Positions 1 through 7,783 of a DNA stretch of 56,209 bases are shown here, one piece after another. This DNA is from Actinomycetota bacterium (GTDB lineage: Bacteria > Actinomycetota > Actinomycetes > Actinomycetales > Microbacteriaceae). The translations under genes and the position numbers were made by a program. The stretch lies in NCBI GenBank assembly GCA_005778835.1, contig SXMG01000022.1:1-56209 (forward strand), read 5' to 3'. Position 1 is the stretch's first letter, and every line of letters begins with the position of its first letter. Below the pieces are notes generated by a model that was not told the DNA's origin, searched no databases, and saw only the letters and a list, made by a program, of their open reading frames with translations.

Positions 1-736
1 GCAGCGTGTGCTCGAAGGAGGCCGAGTTGTAGCCCCCGGGCGTGAGCACGACCACGTTGGGCTCGTCGACGCCGGTGGGGTCGGATGCCCGCAGCGCGTT
101 GAGCAGCTGGTTCGGGTAGTCGCCCACGGGGCGCACGCGCATCGACACGAAGAGCTCGGGCAGCGTCTGAGCCATGACGCGCCGGTTCGAGATGACGTAG
201 CTCACGCCGCTCGGCACCCGCACGTTGTCTTCGAGCACCCGCCAGACGCCGTTCTCGTCGCGGATGAGGTCGATGCCCGACACCTGGATGCGCACGCCGT
301 TGGCGCTCTCGATGCCGGCCGCTTCGCGGTGATAGTGGCTCGAGCTCGAGATCAGCCGCGCGGGCAGCACGCCGTCGGCGATGCAGCGCTGCGCGCCGTA
401 GATGTCGGTGAGGAAGGCCTCGAGCGCTCGCACGCGCTGCGAGACTCCGGCCTCGAGGTGGCTCCACTCGGCGCGGTCGATGACGCGCGGAACAGCATCC
501 AGAGGGAAGGGTCGTTCTTCGCCCGCGAAGTCGAACGTGACGCCCTGCGCGAGGTAGCTCGAGGCGAGGGCCTCGGTGCGCCCGCGCAGCTCGTCGGTGC
601 TCATCTGGGCGAGCGCCGCGTGAATCTCGCGGTACGGAAGCCGCACGTCGCTGTCAGCAGCGAACATCTCGTCGAACGCGACGGCCGAGCCCGAACGGGC
701 GGCGGTCGCCGCGTACCCGTCGAAGAGGTCGGCCAT
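1..736 (-). CDS. Circularly permuted ATP-grasp type 2 family protein (DUF404/DUF407), 3' end cut off
   Basis: The N-terminal 245 codons are present and the stop lies beyond the left edge. I read MADLFDGYAATAAR at the start and, near residues 150-185, the conserved stretch GIDLIRDENGVWRVLEDN followed by RVPSGVSYVISNR, which is the hallmark of the circularly permuted ATP-grasp family. Family members are usually about 450-500 residues long and often sit beside an alpha-E domain (DUF403) protein and a transglutaminase-like protein; that neighbourhood would lie outside this window. Their reaction is not established; ligase or peptide-modifying activity is inferred from the fold. The ATG at 736-734 has a TAGGCT hexamer 6 nt upstream and no Shine-Dalgarno sequence, so I take it as a leaderless start. 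Confidence 0.85.
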   Translation of the reverse strand, partial: MADLFDGYAATAARSGSAVAFDEMFAADSDVRLPYREIHAALAQMSTDELRGRTEALASSYLAQGVTFDFAGEERPFPLDAVPRVIDRAEWSHLEAGVSQRVRALEAFLTDIYGAQRCIADGVLPARLISSSSHYHREAAGIESANGVRIQVSGIDLIRDENGVWRVLEDNVRVPSGVSYVISNRRVMAQTLPELFVSMRVRPVGDYPNQLLNALRASDPTGVDEPNVVVLTPGGYNSASFEHTL

Positions 737-742
737 TCAGTC

Positions 743-748
743 AGCCTA
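743..748 (-). promoter_or_regulatory. -10 element for leaderless ATP-grasp gene
   Basis: Reading leftward the sequence is TAGGCT, then six bases, then the ATG at 736. The spacing places the transcription start at or next to the A of the start codon. No good -35 is visible. Confidence 0.5.
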
Positions 749-783
749 GTCGGGGCGTGTTGCGGCGATGTTTCGGCGCCTGC

Positions 784-1398
784 TCACCCCGACGAAGGGG
801 GGGCCGCATCCGCTTCGGCCCGAATCGATGCCGCGACATGGCGCAGCAGAGCGCTCTCGGCGTCGGCGCGCGCGCGGTCGTCGGCCAGCTGGGTGCCGAG
901 GGCTCCCGAGCGCTCGAGCCCGGCGAGACCGTGCACGACGGTCCACGCGAGCAGCGGCCCCGGGCCGCGGGGCCCCGTCGCGGCGACCTCGGGCGGCAGC
1001 CGGCTGATGAGCGCCCCGAATGCCTGGCCGCCAGCCATGCCGAGACCGGGGTCGTTGCGGCGAAGCTCCTCGGCGTCGAACAGCAGTTGATAGAGCGCGG
1101 GCTGCTGCCGCGCGAACTCAAGATAGGCGGCTCCCACCGCGATGACGGCGTCGTCGCCTTCCGCCTGAGAGCCCGACGCCGCGAGATGGTCGCGCAGAAG
1201 CTCGAACCCCCGCTCGGCCATCGCGGTGAGCAGGCCGGCTCGATCGCCGAACACGTACCCGGGTGCGGCATGCGAGACGCCGGCACGACGGGCCACGGCA
1301 CGGATGCTCACCGCCGCCAGCCCGTTCTCACGCAGCTCGTCGAGGCCGGCGGCCACGAGCTTCTGGCGCAGATCGGCCGAGCGGTGGGGTGCGGTCAT
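784..1398 (-). CDS. TetR family transcriptional repressor
   Basis: A 204-residue protein with an N-terminal helix-turn-helix, residues ~10-55, reading AAVSIRAVARRAGVSHAAP, the typical TetR recognition helix region, followed by a less conserved ligand-binding domain (WHG-type, with WTVVHGLAGLERSG near residue 155). I chose the ATG at 1398 over a TTG at 1416: a TTGACA box within the upstream palindrome lies 16 nt before CAGACT, which lies 6 nt before this ATG, fitting a leaderless promoter. It is divergent from the small membrane protein at 1496, and two copies of a 15-bp palindrome lie between them, so it probably represses itself and that gene. The inducer is unknown. Confidence 0.85.
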   Translation of the reverse strand: MTAPHRSADLRQKLVAAGLDELRENGLAAVSIRAVARRAGVSHAAPGYVFGDRAGLLTAMAERGFELLRDHLAASGSQAEGDDAVIAVGAAYLEFARQQPALYQLLFDAEELRRNDPGLGMAGGQAFGALISRLPPEVAATGPRGPGPLLAWTVVHGLAGLERSGALGTQLADDRARADAESALLRHVAASIRAEADAAPPSSG

Positions 1399-1403
1399 GG
1401 CTC

Positions 1404-1432
1404 CAGTCTGCCGCAATGCTTGACAGTGTCAA
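1404..1432 (-). promoter_or_regulatory. Predicted promoter of the TetR gene, overlapping its operator
   Basis: On the minus strand TTGACA (1432-1427) is followed after 16 nt by CAGACT, then six bases and the ATG at 1398. The -35 box is one arm of the palindrome at 1419-1433, so repressor binding would mask it. Confidence 0.45.
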
Positions 1433-1433
1433 G
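1419..1433. promoter_or_regulatory. TetR operator, copy 1
   Basis: CTTGACAGTGTCAAG is a perfect inverted repeat with 7-bp arms around one central base. The same arms recur at 1456-1470. Assignment to the adjacent TetR protein is inferred from position. Confidence 0.7.
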
Positions 1434-1455
1434 TCGATGAGTGACACTGGGGTTA

Positions 1456-1470
1456 CTTGACACTGTCAAG
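1456..1470. promoter_or_regulatory. TetR operator, copy 2
   Basis: CTTGACACTGTCAAG is the exact reverse complement of copy 1, centred 37 bp away. A half-like element AGTGACACT (1439-1447) lies between the two copies. Confidence 0.7.
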
Positions 1471-1495
1471 TGACAGACGACCGAAGGAGAAGCTC

Positions 1496-1735
1496 ATGTC
1501 TGCATTCACCCCGCGCACCCAGCGCACGATCGCCCGCACCATCCACATCACGGTCGGGTTGCTGCTCGGCACGATCGTCTACGCACCCGTCTACGTCGGC
1601 GCAGTGCTCATTCCGATCGCCCAGTTCGTCGGCATTCCGGCCGTGATCATCACGGGGCTGTACCTCTGGCGCCAAGCGCAGGTGCGCTCGTGGCTGCGCC
1701 GCCGCCCGAGCGGCCCGACCACTACCGCCGCGTGA
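1496..1735 (+). CDS. Small two-helix membrane protein, probable TetR target
   Basis: A 79-residue protein of unknown family. A short basic N-terminus (MSAFTPRTQRTIARTIH) leads into two hydrophobic segments, about residues 17-35 and 36-56, with a basic C-terminal tail (RRRPSGPTTTAA). This is a typical small inner-membrane protein topology with positive charges at both ends. I start at the ATG at 1496 because GAAGGAG lies 6 nt upstream; an earlier in-frame start at 1457 falls inside the operator. It is divergent from the TetR gene and shares the twin palindromes, so it is probably the regulator's target. A role in membrane stress or small-molecule resistance is possible but not shown. Its end lies 4 nt from the end of convergent pfkB. 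Confidence 0.75.
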   Translation: MSAFTPRTQRTIARTIHITVGLLLGTIVYAPVYVGAVLIPIAQFVGIPAVIITGLYLWRQAQVRSWLRRRPSGPTTTAA

Positions 1736-1739
1736 CCAC

Positions 1740-2690
1740 TCAGCCCGCGAGCAGCGCCTCGAAGCGCTCGACGTCGGCGCGGTGGCAGAGCTCGGTGGCT
1801 TCGGTCGTCGCTGTCGCCGCCCCGGCTGCGACGCCGGCTCGGAAGGCCGCCGCCAGGTCGTGCCCTTGTGCGAGCCGCAGCACGAGCGCCGCGAGAAAGC
1901 TGTCACCCGCGCCGACCGTCGACTTCACCGTGATCGGGGGCGACGCGAGCTTCGTGACCGAGTCGGCCGTGACGAGCACGGCGCCCTCGCCGCCCACGGT
2001 GAGCGCGACGACCTCGGCCTTGCCCTCGGCGACGAGCTGCTGGGCGGCCGCCGTCTTGTCGTCGATCGACGTGAGCTCGGCTCCGACGAGCTCGCCCAGC
2101 TCGCGACCCGAGGGCTTGACGAGGTAGACGCCCTCGTCGAGCGCGGCGGCGAGAGCCGCTCCCGAGGCGTCCACGATGCACCGCACCCCGAGTTCGCGCG
2201 CACGCCGTGCGACGCGGGCGTAGAGATCGTCGGGCACACCGGGCGCGAGCGAGCCGCTCACCACGACATAGCCGCCCCACTGCATCGCGGCCTCGGTGGC
2301 GTCGAGGCACCGCTGCCACTCGGCCTCGGTCAGTTCGGGGCCCTGCAGCACGAACCGGAACTGCTGCCCGGTCGACGTCTCGTCGATCGTCACGTTCTCA
2401 CGGGTCGAGCCGACGATCGCGATGGCCTTGGCCGTGATGCTCTCGGCCTCGAGCAGTTGGCGGTAGGCCTGGCCGGTCGGGCCGCCGACCGCGTAGATCG
2501 CGGTCGAGTGGCCCCCGAGCCGATCGATCACGCGGCTGACATTGACTCCCCCGCCGCCGGGGTCGACGCGGCTCGGCCCGCAGCGCATCTTGTGCTCGGG
2601 ACGCACCGTCTCGGTCGTCGTGCTCACGTCGAGCGCGGGGTTGATCGTCAGGGTGACGATCGGGGCGGGTCGTGCCGGTAGTTCGACCAT
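1740..2690 (-). CDS. pfkB: PfkB-family sugar kinase, 6-phosphofructokinase 2-like
   Basis: A 316-residue PfkB/ribokinase-fold kinase. It shares distinctive stretches with the Escherichia coli minor phosphofructokinase family: PEHKMRC near residue 31, PGGGGVNVSRVIDRLGG near 44-60, CIVDASGAAL near 171 and the C-terminal TVGAGDSF signature near 260, whose Asp is the catalytic base. The likely reaction is ATP-dependent phosphorylation of fructose 6-phosphate; a 1-phosphofructokinase or tagatose 6-phosphate activity cannot be excluded. It follows xylB by 32 nt on the same strand, so it may be read with xylAB, but it also has its own promoter (CTGACA, 18 nt, TAGGCT) whose -10 sits 6 nt from the ATG. 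The link to xylose is sensible because the pentose phosphate pathway returns carbon as fructose 6-phosphate. Confidence 0.88.
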   Translation of the reverse strand: MVELPARPAPIVTLTINPALDVSTTTETVRPEHKMRCGPSRVDPGGGGVNVSRVIDRLGGHSTAIYAVGGPTGQAYRQLLEAESITAKAIAIVGSTRENVTIDETSTGQQFRFVLQGPELTEAEWQRCLDATEAAMQWGGYVVVSGSLAPGVPDDLYARVARRARELGVRCIVDASGAALAAALDEGVYLVKPSGRELGELVGAELTSIDDKTAAAQQLVAEGKAEVVALTVGGEGAVLVTADSVTKLASPPITVKSTVGAGDSFLAALVLRLAQGHDLAAAFRAGVAAGAATATTEATELCHRADVERFEALLAG

Positions 2691-2696
2691 GCCGCC

Positions 2697-2726
2697 AGCC
2701 TACGACCGCCCTCGAGCGCGTGTCAG
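2697..2726 (-). promoter_or_regulatory. pfkB promoter, leaderless
   Basis: On the minus strand CTGACA (2726-2721) and TAGGCT (2702-2697) are 18 nt apart, and the ATG follows 6 nt later at 2690. The -35 box contains the TGA stop codon of xylB, so an internal promoter seems built into the xylB end. Confidence 0.55.
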
Positions 2727-4192
2727 GGTGCGGCAGCGTAGGCCGCCCGCACGTGCGGCCGCGGGTCGGCCGCCACGTCGGCATGGGTCGCGATGCGCCA
2801 GTCGGGGCGCGTGCCCGTGAGCGCCCATGCGGCCTGCACGGCAGCACCGCGAGCCACGTACTCTGCCGGTTCGGGAACCACGATCGGCACGCCGAGAACC
2901 TGGGCAGCGATGGCGCTGACCGCGGGGTTGCGGGCCGCACCGCCGATGAGCAGCACGCGCTCGGCGGGCACCCCGAGCGCTGTGATGGCGTCGAGCCCGT
3001 CGGCCAGACCGCACAGCATGCCTTCGATCACGGCGCGGGCGAGGTTCTCGCGGGTCGTGCTCGCGAGCGTCATGCCGCTGAGAGTGGCGGTCGCGTCGGG
3101 CAGGTTCGGCGTGCGCTCGCCCTCGAAGTACGGGCGCAGCACGAGCCCGGCGGCGCCGGGCTCCGCGGCGAGGGCCAGCGCGGCGAGTTCGTCGTGGTCG
3201 ACGCCCAGCAGGCGAGCGCCCGCGTCGAGCACGCGCGCGGCGTTGAGCGTGGCGACGAGCGGCAGGTGGAATCCCGCCGCATCGGCGAAACCGGCGACCG
3301 TGCCGCTCTCATCGGTGACGGGATGCTCGCTCACGGCGAAGACCGTGCCACTCGTCCCGATCGAGACGACCGCATCACCTGCGATCGCTCCGAGTCCGAG
3401 CGCGGCGGCAGCGTTGTCGCCCGCGCCCCCGGCGACGAGCAGGCCGGGCTGCGATCTCCGCAATTCAGGAGTCACAGCATCCGTCGTCACCGACTCGCCC
3501 GGGGCGAGCACTCGGGGCAGCACGATCGCCGACGCATCTCCTGAATGGTGGAGGCCGGGCTCGGCGACTCGGGCCGGGCGGCCGAGCGCGAGCTCGAACA
3601 GCGCGAGGTCGTACTCGCCCGTGGTCGCCGAGAAGTAGGCGGTGCCGCTCGCGTCGGAGCGGTCGGTGACGAGCTCGTCGAGCACGGGGCCGAGCGGGCC
3701 CTCGCCGGCGGGCCCATAGCCGCGCAGGCGCCAGGTGAGCCAGTCGTGGGGCAGCGCGACGGCGGCGATGCGCGCGGCGAGCTCGGGCTCGTGGTCGCGC
3801 ATCCACCGCAGCTTCGTCGCCGTGAACGAGGCGACGGGCACGACTCCCGTGCGGCGCGCGTACTCGTCGGCCCCGACCTCGGCCACGAGGTCGGCAGCTG
3901 CGCCGGCCGAGCGGGTGTCGTTCCAGAGCAGGGCATCGCGCACGACGCGGCCGTCGCCGTCGAGCGCGACGAGGCCGTGCTGCTGGCCGCCGATCGAGAT
4001 CGCCTCGACGTCGTCGAGCCCGCCCGCGGCGTCGACGGCCGCGATGAGAGCGGCCCACCACCCGGCGGGGTCGACCTCGGTGCCGTCAGGATGCGGAGCG
4101 CGCCCCTCGCGCACGGTCGCCCCCGTCGCGGCGTCGACGACCAGCACCTTGCAGCTCTGCGTCGAGGTGTCGACGCCGGCGACGAGCGTCAC
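2723..4192 (-). CDS. xylB: Xylulokinase
   Basis: A 489-residue FGGY-family kinase that phosphorylates D-xylulose to D-xylulose 5-phosphate in the cytoplasm. The N-terminal phosphate-binding segment [15 protein letters not shown] is followed by QHGLVALD and later WNDTRS, typical of xylulokinases; the C-terminal half has [21 protein letters not shown], the FGGY signature 2 region. Length matches the family. The start is a GTG at 4192-4190, because the conserved N-terminus begins directly after it; longer readings would run back into xylA in another frame. It lies 16 nt downstream of xylA, so the two form an operon, and is followed by pfkB. Confidence 0.95.
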   Translation of the reverse strand: MTLVAGVDTSTQSCKVLVVDAATGATVREGRAPHPDGTEVDPAGWWAALIAAVDAAGGLDDVEAISIGGQQHGLVALDGDGRVVRDALLWNDTRSAGAAADLVAEVGADEYARRTGVVPVASFTATKLRWMRDHEPELAARIAAVALPHDWLTWRLRGYGPAGEGPLGPVLDELVTDRSDASGTAYFSATTGEYDLALFELALGRPARVAEPGLHHSGDASAIVLPRVLAPGESVTTDAVTPELRRSQPGLLVAGGAGDNAAAALGLGAIAGDAVVSIGTSGTVFAVSEHPVTDESGTVAGFADAAGFHLPLVATLNAARVLDAGARLLGVDHDELAALALAAEPGAAGLVLRPYFEGERTPNLPDATATLSGMTLASTTRENLARAVIEGMLCGLADGLDAITALGVPAERVLLIGGAARNPAVSAIAAQVLGVPIVVPEPAEYVARGAAVQAAWALTGTRPDWRIATHADVAADPRPHVRAAYAAAP

Positions 4193-4208
4193 GGCTAGCG
4201 GGCGCCGG

Positions 4209-5399
4209 CTATCGAGCACCGAGCAGGTGCTCGGTGGCGAGCTGCTGCAGGTGCACGAAGCCGAAGCCCTTGCCGTTGAAGTACGAACCCGAGTCGAAGT
4301 CTTCGAACGCACTCGCGTCCGCGAGCAGGTCGTCGATGCTCTCGTCGGCGCCGAGGGTCGGCTGCGCGAGCTCGTCGACGCGGGCTGCGGCGAGCGCCGC
4401 CTGCACCTCGGGGTCGGCGCGGAACGCCGCGGCGCGTTCTTTGAGCAGCAGGTAGGTGCGCATGTTCGCGGCGGCCGAGGCCCAGACGCCGCTCTCGTCT
4501 TCGGTGCGCGAGGGCTTGTAGTCGAAGTGGCGCGGTCCGTCGTACGCACGGCCGCCACCGGGGGCCCCGTTCTCGAGCAGGTCGACGAGCGAGAAGGCGT
4601 TGTGCAGGTCGCCGTGGCCGAAGACGAGGTCTTGGTCGTACTTGATGCCGCGCTGGCCGTTGAGGTCGATGTGGAACAACTTGCCCGCCTCGAGCGCCTG
4701 CGCGATGCCGGCGGTGAAGTTGAGCCCCGCCATCTGCTCGTGCCCGACCTCGGGGTTGAGGCCGACGAGCTCGGGGTGCTCGAGCGTCTCGATGAACGCC
4801 ATGGCGTGGCCGAGGGTCGGCAGCAGGATGTCGCCGCGCGGCTCGTTGGGCTTCGGCTCGATGGCGAACTTGATGCCGTACCCCTTGTCGGTGACGTACT
4901 GCGTGAGGATGTTGACGGCCTCGCGGTAGCGCGCGATCGCCGAGCGCACGTCTTTCGCCGCGTCGTACTCGGCACCCTCGCGACCGCCCCACATGACGAA
5001 GGTGTGCGCGCCCAGCTCGGCGGCGAGGTCGAGGTTGCGCAGCACCTTGCGCAGCGCGAACCGGCGCACGGCGCGGTCGTTCGACGTGAAGCCGCCGTCT
5101 TTGAAGACGGGCGCGCTGAACAGGTTGGTCGTGATCATGGGCACCTTGAGGCCCGTGGATGCTGACGCCGCGATCAGCCGATCGATCTGGGTGCGCCGCT
5201 CGGCGTCGGTCGAGCCGAACGCGAAGAGGTCGTCGTCATGCAGCGTGAGGCCGTAGGCACCGAGCTCGGTGAGCTTCTCGACGACGTGCACGACGTCGAG
5301 CGGGGCACGGGTGGGCCCGCCGAAGGGGTCGGCGCCGTTGTAGCCGACGGTCCAGAGCCCGAAGGTGAAGTGGTCGGCGGGGGTCGGCGTCGTTGCCAT
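4209..5399 (-). CDS. xylA: Xylose isomerase
   Basis: A 396-residue cytoplasmic enzyme that converts D-xylose to D-xylulose. The key elements of class I (actinobacterial) xylose isomerases are visible in order: [12 protein letters not shown] (catalytic His and Asp), [41 protein letters not shown] and [17 protein letters not shown], which supply the two metal sites. The start at the ATG at 5399 is chosen because GAGGAG lies 6 nt upstream and [19 protein letters not shown] is the usual N-terminus. It is first in the xylA-xylB operon and divergent from the ROK regulator xylR, with an imperfect inverted repeat between them. Confidence 0.97.
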   Translation of the reverse strand: MATTPTPADHFTFGLWTVGYNGADPFGGPTRAPLDVVHVVEKLTELGAYGLTLHDDDLFAFGSTDAERRTQIDRLIAASASTGLKVPMITTNLFSAPVFKDGGFTSNDRAVRRFALRKVLRNLDLAAELGAHTFVMWGGREGAEYDAAKDVRSAIARYREAVNILTQYVTDKGYGIKFAIEPKPNEPRGDILLPTLGHAMAFIETLEHPELVGLNPEVGHEQMAGLNFTAGIAQALEAGKLFHIDLNGQRGIKYDQDLVFGHGDLHNAFSLVDLLENGAPGGGRAYDGPRHFDYKPSRTEDESGVWASAAANMRTYLLLKERAAAFRADPEVQAALAAARVDELAQPTLGADESIDDLLADASAFEDFDSGSYFNGKGFGFVHLQQLATEHLLGAR

Positions 5400-5423
5400 G
5401 GTGATCTCCTCATGCGGCGGTCC

Positions 5424-5454
5424 GCAGTATTTGTTGGTGCGCACAACCTATCAC
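5424..5454. promoter_or_regulatory. Putative XylR operator in the xylA-xylR intergenic region
   Basis: TTGTTGGTGCGCACAA (5431-5446) is an imperfect inverted repeat (GTTG...CAAC arms around TGCGCA) in the 84-bp space between divergent xylA and xylR. A weak xylA -10 (TACTGC, minus strand 5429-5424) lies beside it, so binding would block xylA transcription. Assignment to XylR is by position only. Confidence 0.5.
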
Positions 5455-5483
5455 GATGAGCAGTTTGCGGCCAGACTGGGGGC

Positions 5484-6704
5484 ATGCCGAATTCGAGGTC
5501 GACCCCGCTCGACACCACCGCGGTGCGCCGCCGCAACCTGTCGGCCGTGCTCGACCTCGTGCACCGTCGTCGCGGCGTCACGCGCGCCGACCTGACCCGC
5601 GCCCTCGGGCTCAACCGCTCCACGATCGGCGACCTCGTCGGGGTGCTCGTGGCGCACGGCTGGGTCGACGAGCGCGACGATCAGACGCGGTCTGGGGTCG
5701 GCCGCCCGAGCCCTCTCGTCGTCACGCGCGACCGCTGGCTCGTCGCCGCCATCAACCCCGAGCTCGACGTCATCGACGTCGCCCTCGTGTCGCTCGGCGG
5801 CGAGATCGTGGCCCGCCGGCGCACCTTCGTCGAGCGCCCGAGCGCGGCCACCGCGGTCGAGGTCGCGGCGCGCGTGGTGCGCGAGCTCTCGGCAGAGCAT
5901 CCGCAGGCCACGGTGCTCGCGGCGGGCGTCGCGGTGCCCGGTCTCGTGCGGCGAGGGGACGGCTGCGTGCGCCTCGCGCCGCGGCTCGGCTGGCGCGACG
6001 AACCCCTCGCCGAAGCCCTGCGAGAGGCCCTCGGCATGCCGGCCGCGGCCGCCAACGACGCGCACCTCGGCAGCCGCGCCGAGCTCACCTTCGGCGCCGG
6101 CCAGGGGGCCGCCTCGGTGCTCTACCTCAACGGCGGGCCGAGCGGCATCGGCGGCGGCATCGTCGTCGACGGCCGCCCCGTCGAAGGCTCGGCCGGCTAC
6201 GCGGGCGAGATCGGCCACCTCTCGGTCGACCCGCGCGGCATCGCCTGCGCCTGCGGTGCCCACGGCTGCCTCGAGGCCCTCGTGCCGCGCGCGGCGCTCA
6301 CGGCGGCGGTCGGCCTCGCGCACCCCGACGACGATGAACTGGACGCTGCGCTGCAGCAGGCCGTCACGGCCGAGGGTGACGCCACCGGGCCGGTGAGCTC
6401 GATCGTGCGCGAGCAGCTCGGCTGGCTCTCGATCGCCCTGCGCAGCGTCGTCAACCTGCTCAACCCTGAGCGCATCGTTCTCGGTGGGCATCTCGCCGCG
6501 CTGTGGCGGGCGTCGAGCGCCGACGATCGCGCGGCCTCTCTCGCCGAGGCCTTGCCCGTCACCGCGACCGATGTGCGCATCGAGGTCGCAGCGCTCGGCG
6601 CGCAGAGGCTTCTCATCGGCGCCGCCGAACTCGCCTGGGACGGTCTCATCGCCGACCCCACGGAGGTCGTGCCGCTCGAGGCGGCGGGCGCGAGCGCGTC
6701 GTAA
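5484..6704 (+). CDS. xylR: ROK-family xylose repressor
   Basis: A 406-residue protein with an N-terminal winged helix-turn-helix (residues ~12-65, GVTRADLTRALGLNRSTIGD) and a ROK sugar-binding domain. The ROK zinc motif is visible as GEIGHL and CACGAHGCLEA, giving His plus three Cys. ROK repressors of this form (XylR/NagC type) bind free sugar and release DNA; the divergent position next to xylA supports xylose as effector. No Shine-Dalgarno precedes the ATG; a CAGACT hexamer ends 6 nt before it, so a leaderless start is plausible. The domain order and length are normal for the family. The exact effector is inferred from context. Confidence 0.9.
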   Translation: MPNSRSTPLDTTAVRRRNLSAVLDLVHRRRGVTRADLTRALGLNRSTIGDLVGVLVAHGWVDERDDQTRSGVGRPSPLVVTRDRWLVAAINPELDVIDVALVSLGGEIVARRRTFVERPSAATAVEVAARVVRELSAEHPQATVLAAGVAVPGLVRRGDGCVRLAPRLGWRDEPLAEALREALGMPAAAANDAHLGSRAELTFGAGQGAASVLYLNGGPSGIGGGIVVDGRPVEGSAGYAGEIGHLSVDPRGIACACGAHGCLEALVPRAALTAAVGLAHPDDDELDAALQQAVTAEGDATGPVSSIVREQLGWLSIALRSVVNLLNPERIVLGGHLAALWRASSADDRAASLAEALPVTATDVRIEVAALGAQRLLIGAAELAWDGLIADPTEVVPLEAAGASAS

Positions 6705-6714
6705 CTTTCGGCGC

Positions 6715-6720
6715 TAGCAT
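6715..6720 (+). promoter_or_regulatory. -10 element for leaderless LacI-family gene
   Basis: TAGCAT is followed by 7 nt and the ATG at 6728. CTTTCG and CGAAAC half-sites flank it (6705-6726), resembling arms of the palindrome at 14550, which would allow autoregulation; the symmetry here is loose. Confidence 0.45.
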
Positions 6721-6727
6721 TCGAAAC

Positions 6728-7783
6728 ATGTCGAAGTCAGCCGAAGCCCTCGCGGGCGACCGGGTGCGGCTCGCCGATGTCGCGACCGAGGCCGGGGTCT
6801 CGCTCGCCACGATCTCGAAGGTGCTCAACGGCAAGCCCGACGTCGCAGCCGACACCCGCGAGCGCGTCGAGTCGCTGCTCGCCGAGCGCGGCTACCGGCG
6901 TCGCACCGGCGCATCGGCAGCGCAGCCCGAGCTCATCGAACTGGTCTTTCACGAGCTCGACCGCATCTGGTCGATGGAGCTCATCGACGGAGTCGAGAGC
7001 ATCGCGAAAGAGCACGGCCTGAGCGTCGTGCTGACCGTGACGGGCGACCGCCACTCCCCCGGCATCGAGTGGCTCGAAGGCGTGCTGCGGCGGCGGCCGG
7101 CCGGCGTGATTCTCGTCTTCTCCGAGCTTGCGCCGGCGCTGCGCGAGCGGCTGCGGTCGCGCGCGATCCCCTTCGTCATCGTCGACCCCGCCGGCGACCC
7201 CTCGCCCGACGTGCCGTCGGTCGGCTCGGCCAACTGGTCGGGCGGTCTCGCGGCCACGAGGCACCTCATCGAGCTCGGCCACCGCCGCATCGCGGCCATC
7301 ACCGGCCCCGACGACATGATGTGCTCGCTCGCCCGCCTCGACGGGTTCCGGTCGGCGATGAAGTCGGCCGAGCTGCCCATCGACCCGAGCTTCGAGCGCT
7401 TCGGCGACTTCCACGTCGAAGGCGGGCGCCGCATCGCCCTCGAGCTGCTCTCGCGCCCCGACCGGCCGACCGCGATCTTCGCGGGCAGCGACCTGCAGGC
7501 GCTCGGCACGCTCGAGGCCGCGCGATCGCTGGGGCTGCGGGTTCCCGACGACCTCTCGATCGTCGGCTACGACGACATTCCGCTCTGCAAGTGGGTGAGC
7601 CCTCGACTCACGACCGTGCACCAGCCGCTGCGGCAGATGGGCGTCGAGGCCGCGCGCCTCGTGCTCTCGCTCGGTCACGACGAGGCAGACGGCGGCGGAT
7701 CCGGCCCCGCCGCCCGCATGGATCTCGCGACGAGCCTCGTCGTGCGCGACAGCTCAGGGCCGCCGCCCGCTGTCACCCCCTGA
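6728..7783 (+). CDS. LacI family transcriptional regulator, probable xylo-oligosaccharide repressor
   Basis: A 351-residue LacI/GalR protein. Residues ~14-60 form the DNA-binding head: RLADVATEAGVSLATISKVL, the hinge helix, and a basic RGYRRR stretch; a periplasmic-binding-protein-like effector domain follows, with IVGYDDIPLCKWVSPRLTT near residue 275. It lies between xylR and the GH10 gene, and its 3' end overlaps the convergent GH10 gene by 11 bp. The perfect TCGAAAGTTTCGA palindrome under the promoter of the neighbouring transporter-glycosidase operon is the type of site bound by LacI-family xylan regulators of actinobacteria (BxlR-like), so this is its best candidate ligand site. The start at 6728 fits a leaderless -10. 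The effector is inferred. Confidence 0.88.
   Translation: MSKSAEALAGDRVRLADVATEAGVSLATISKVLNGKPDVAADTRERVESLLAERGYRRRTGASAAQPELIELVFHELDRIWSMELIDGVESIAKEHGLSVVLTVTGDRHSPGIEWLEGVLRRRPAGVILVFSELAPALRERLRSRAIPFVIVDPAGDPSPDVPSVGSANWSGGLAATRHLIELGHRRIAAITGPDDMMCSLARLDGFRSAMKSAELPIDPSFERFGDFHVEGGRRIALELLSRPDRPTAIFAGSDLQALGTLEAARSLGLRVPDDLSIVGYDDIPLCKWVSPRLTTVHQPLRQMGVEAARLVLSLGHDEADGGGSGPAARMDLATSLVVRDSSGPPPAVTP

Noticed and set aside
8-1090. A 360-codon open frame on the plus strand at the left edge
   Set aside because: It runs antisense to the ATP-grasp gene and the TetR gene, both with strong family motifs.
4193-4975. In-frame extension of xylB upstream through xylA
   Set aside because: The extension is Ser/Thr/Arg-rich and overlaps xylA on the same strand in another frame; the xylulokinase N-terminus begins exactly at the GTG at 4192.
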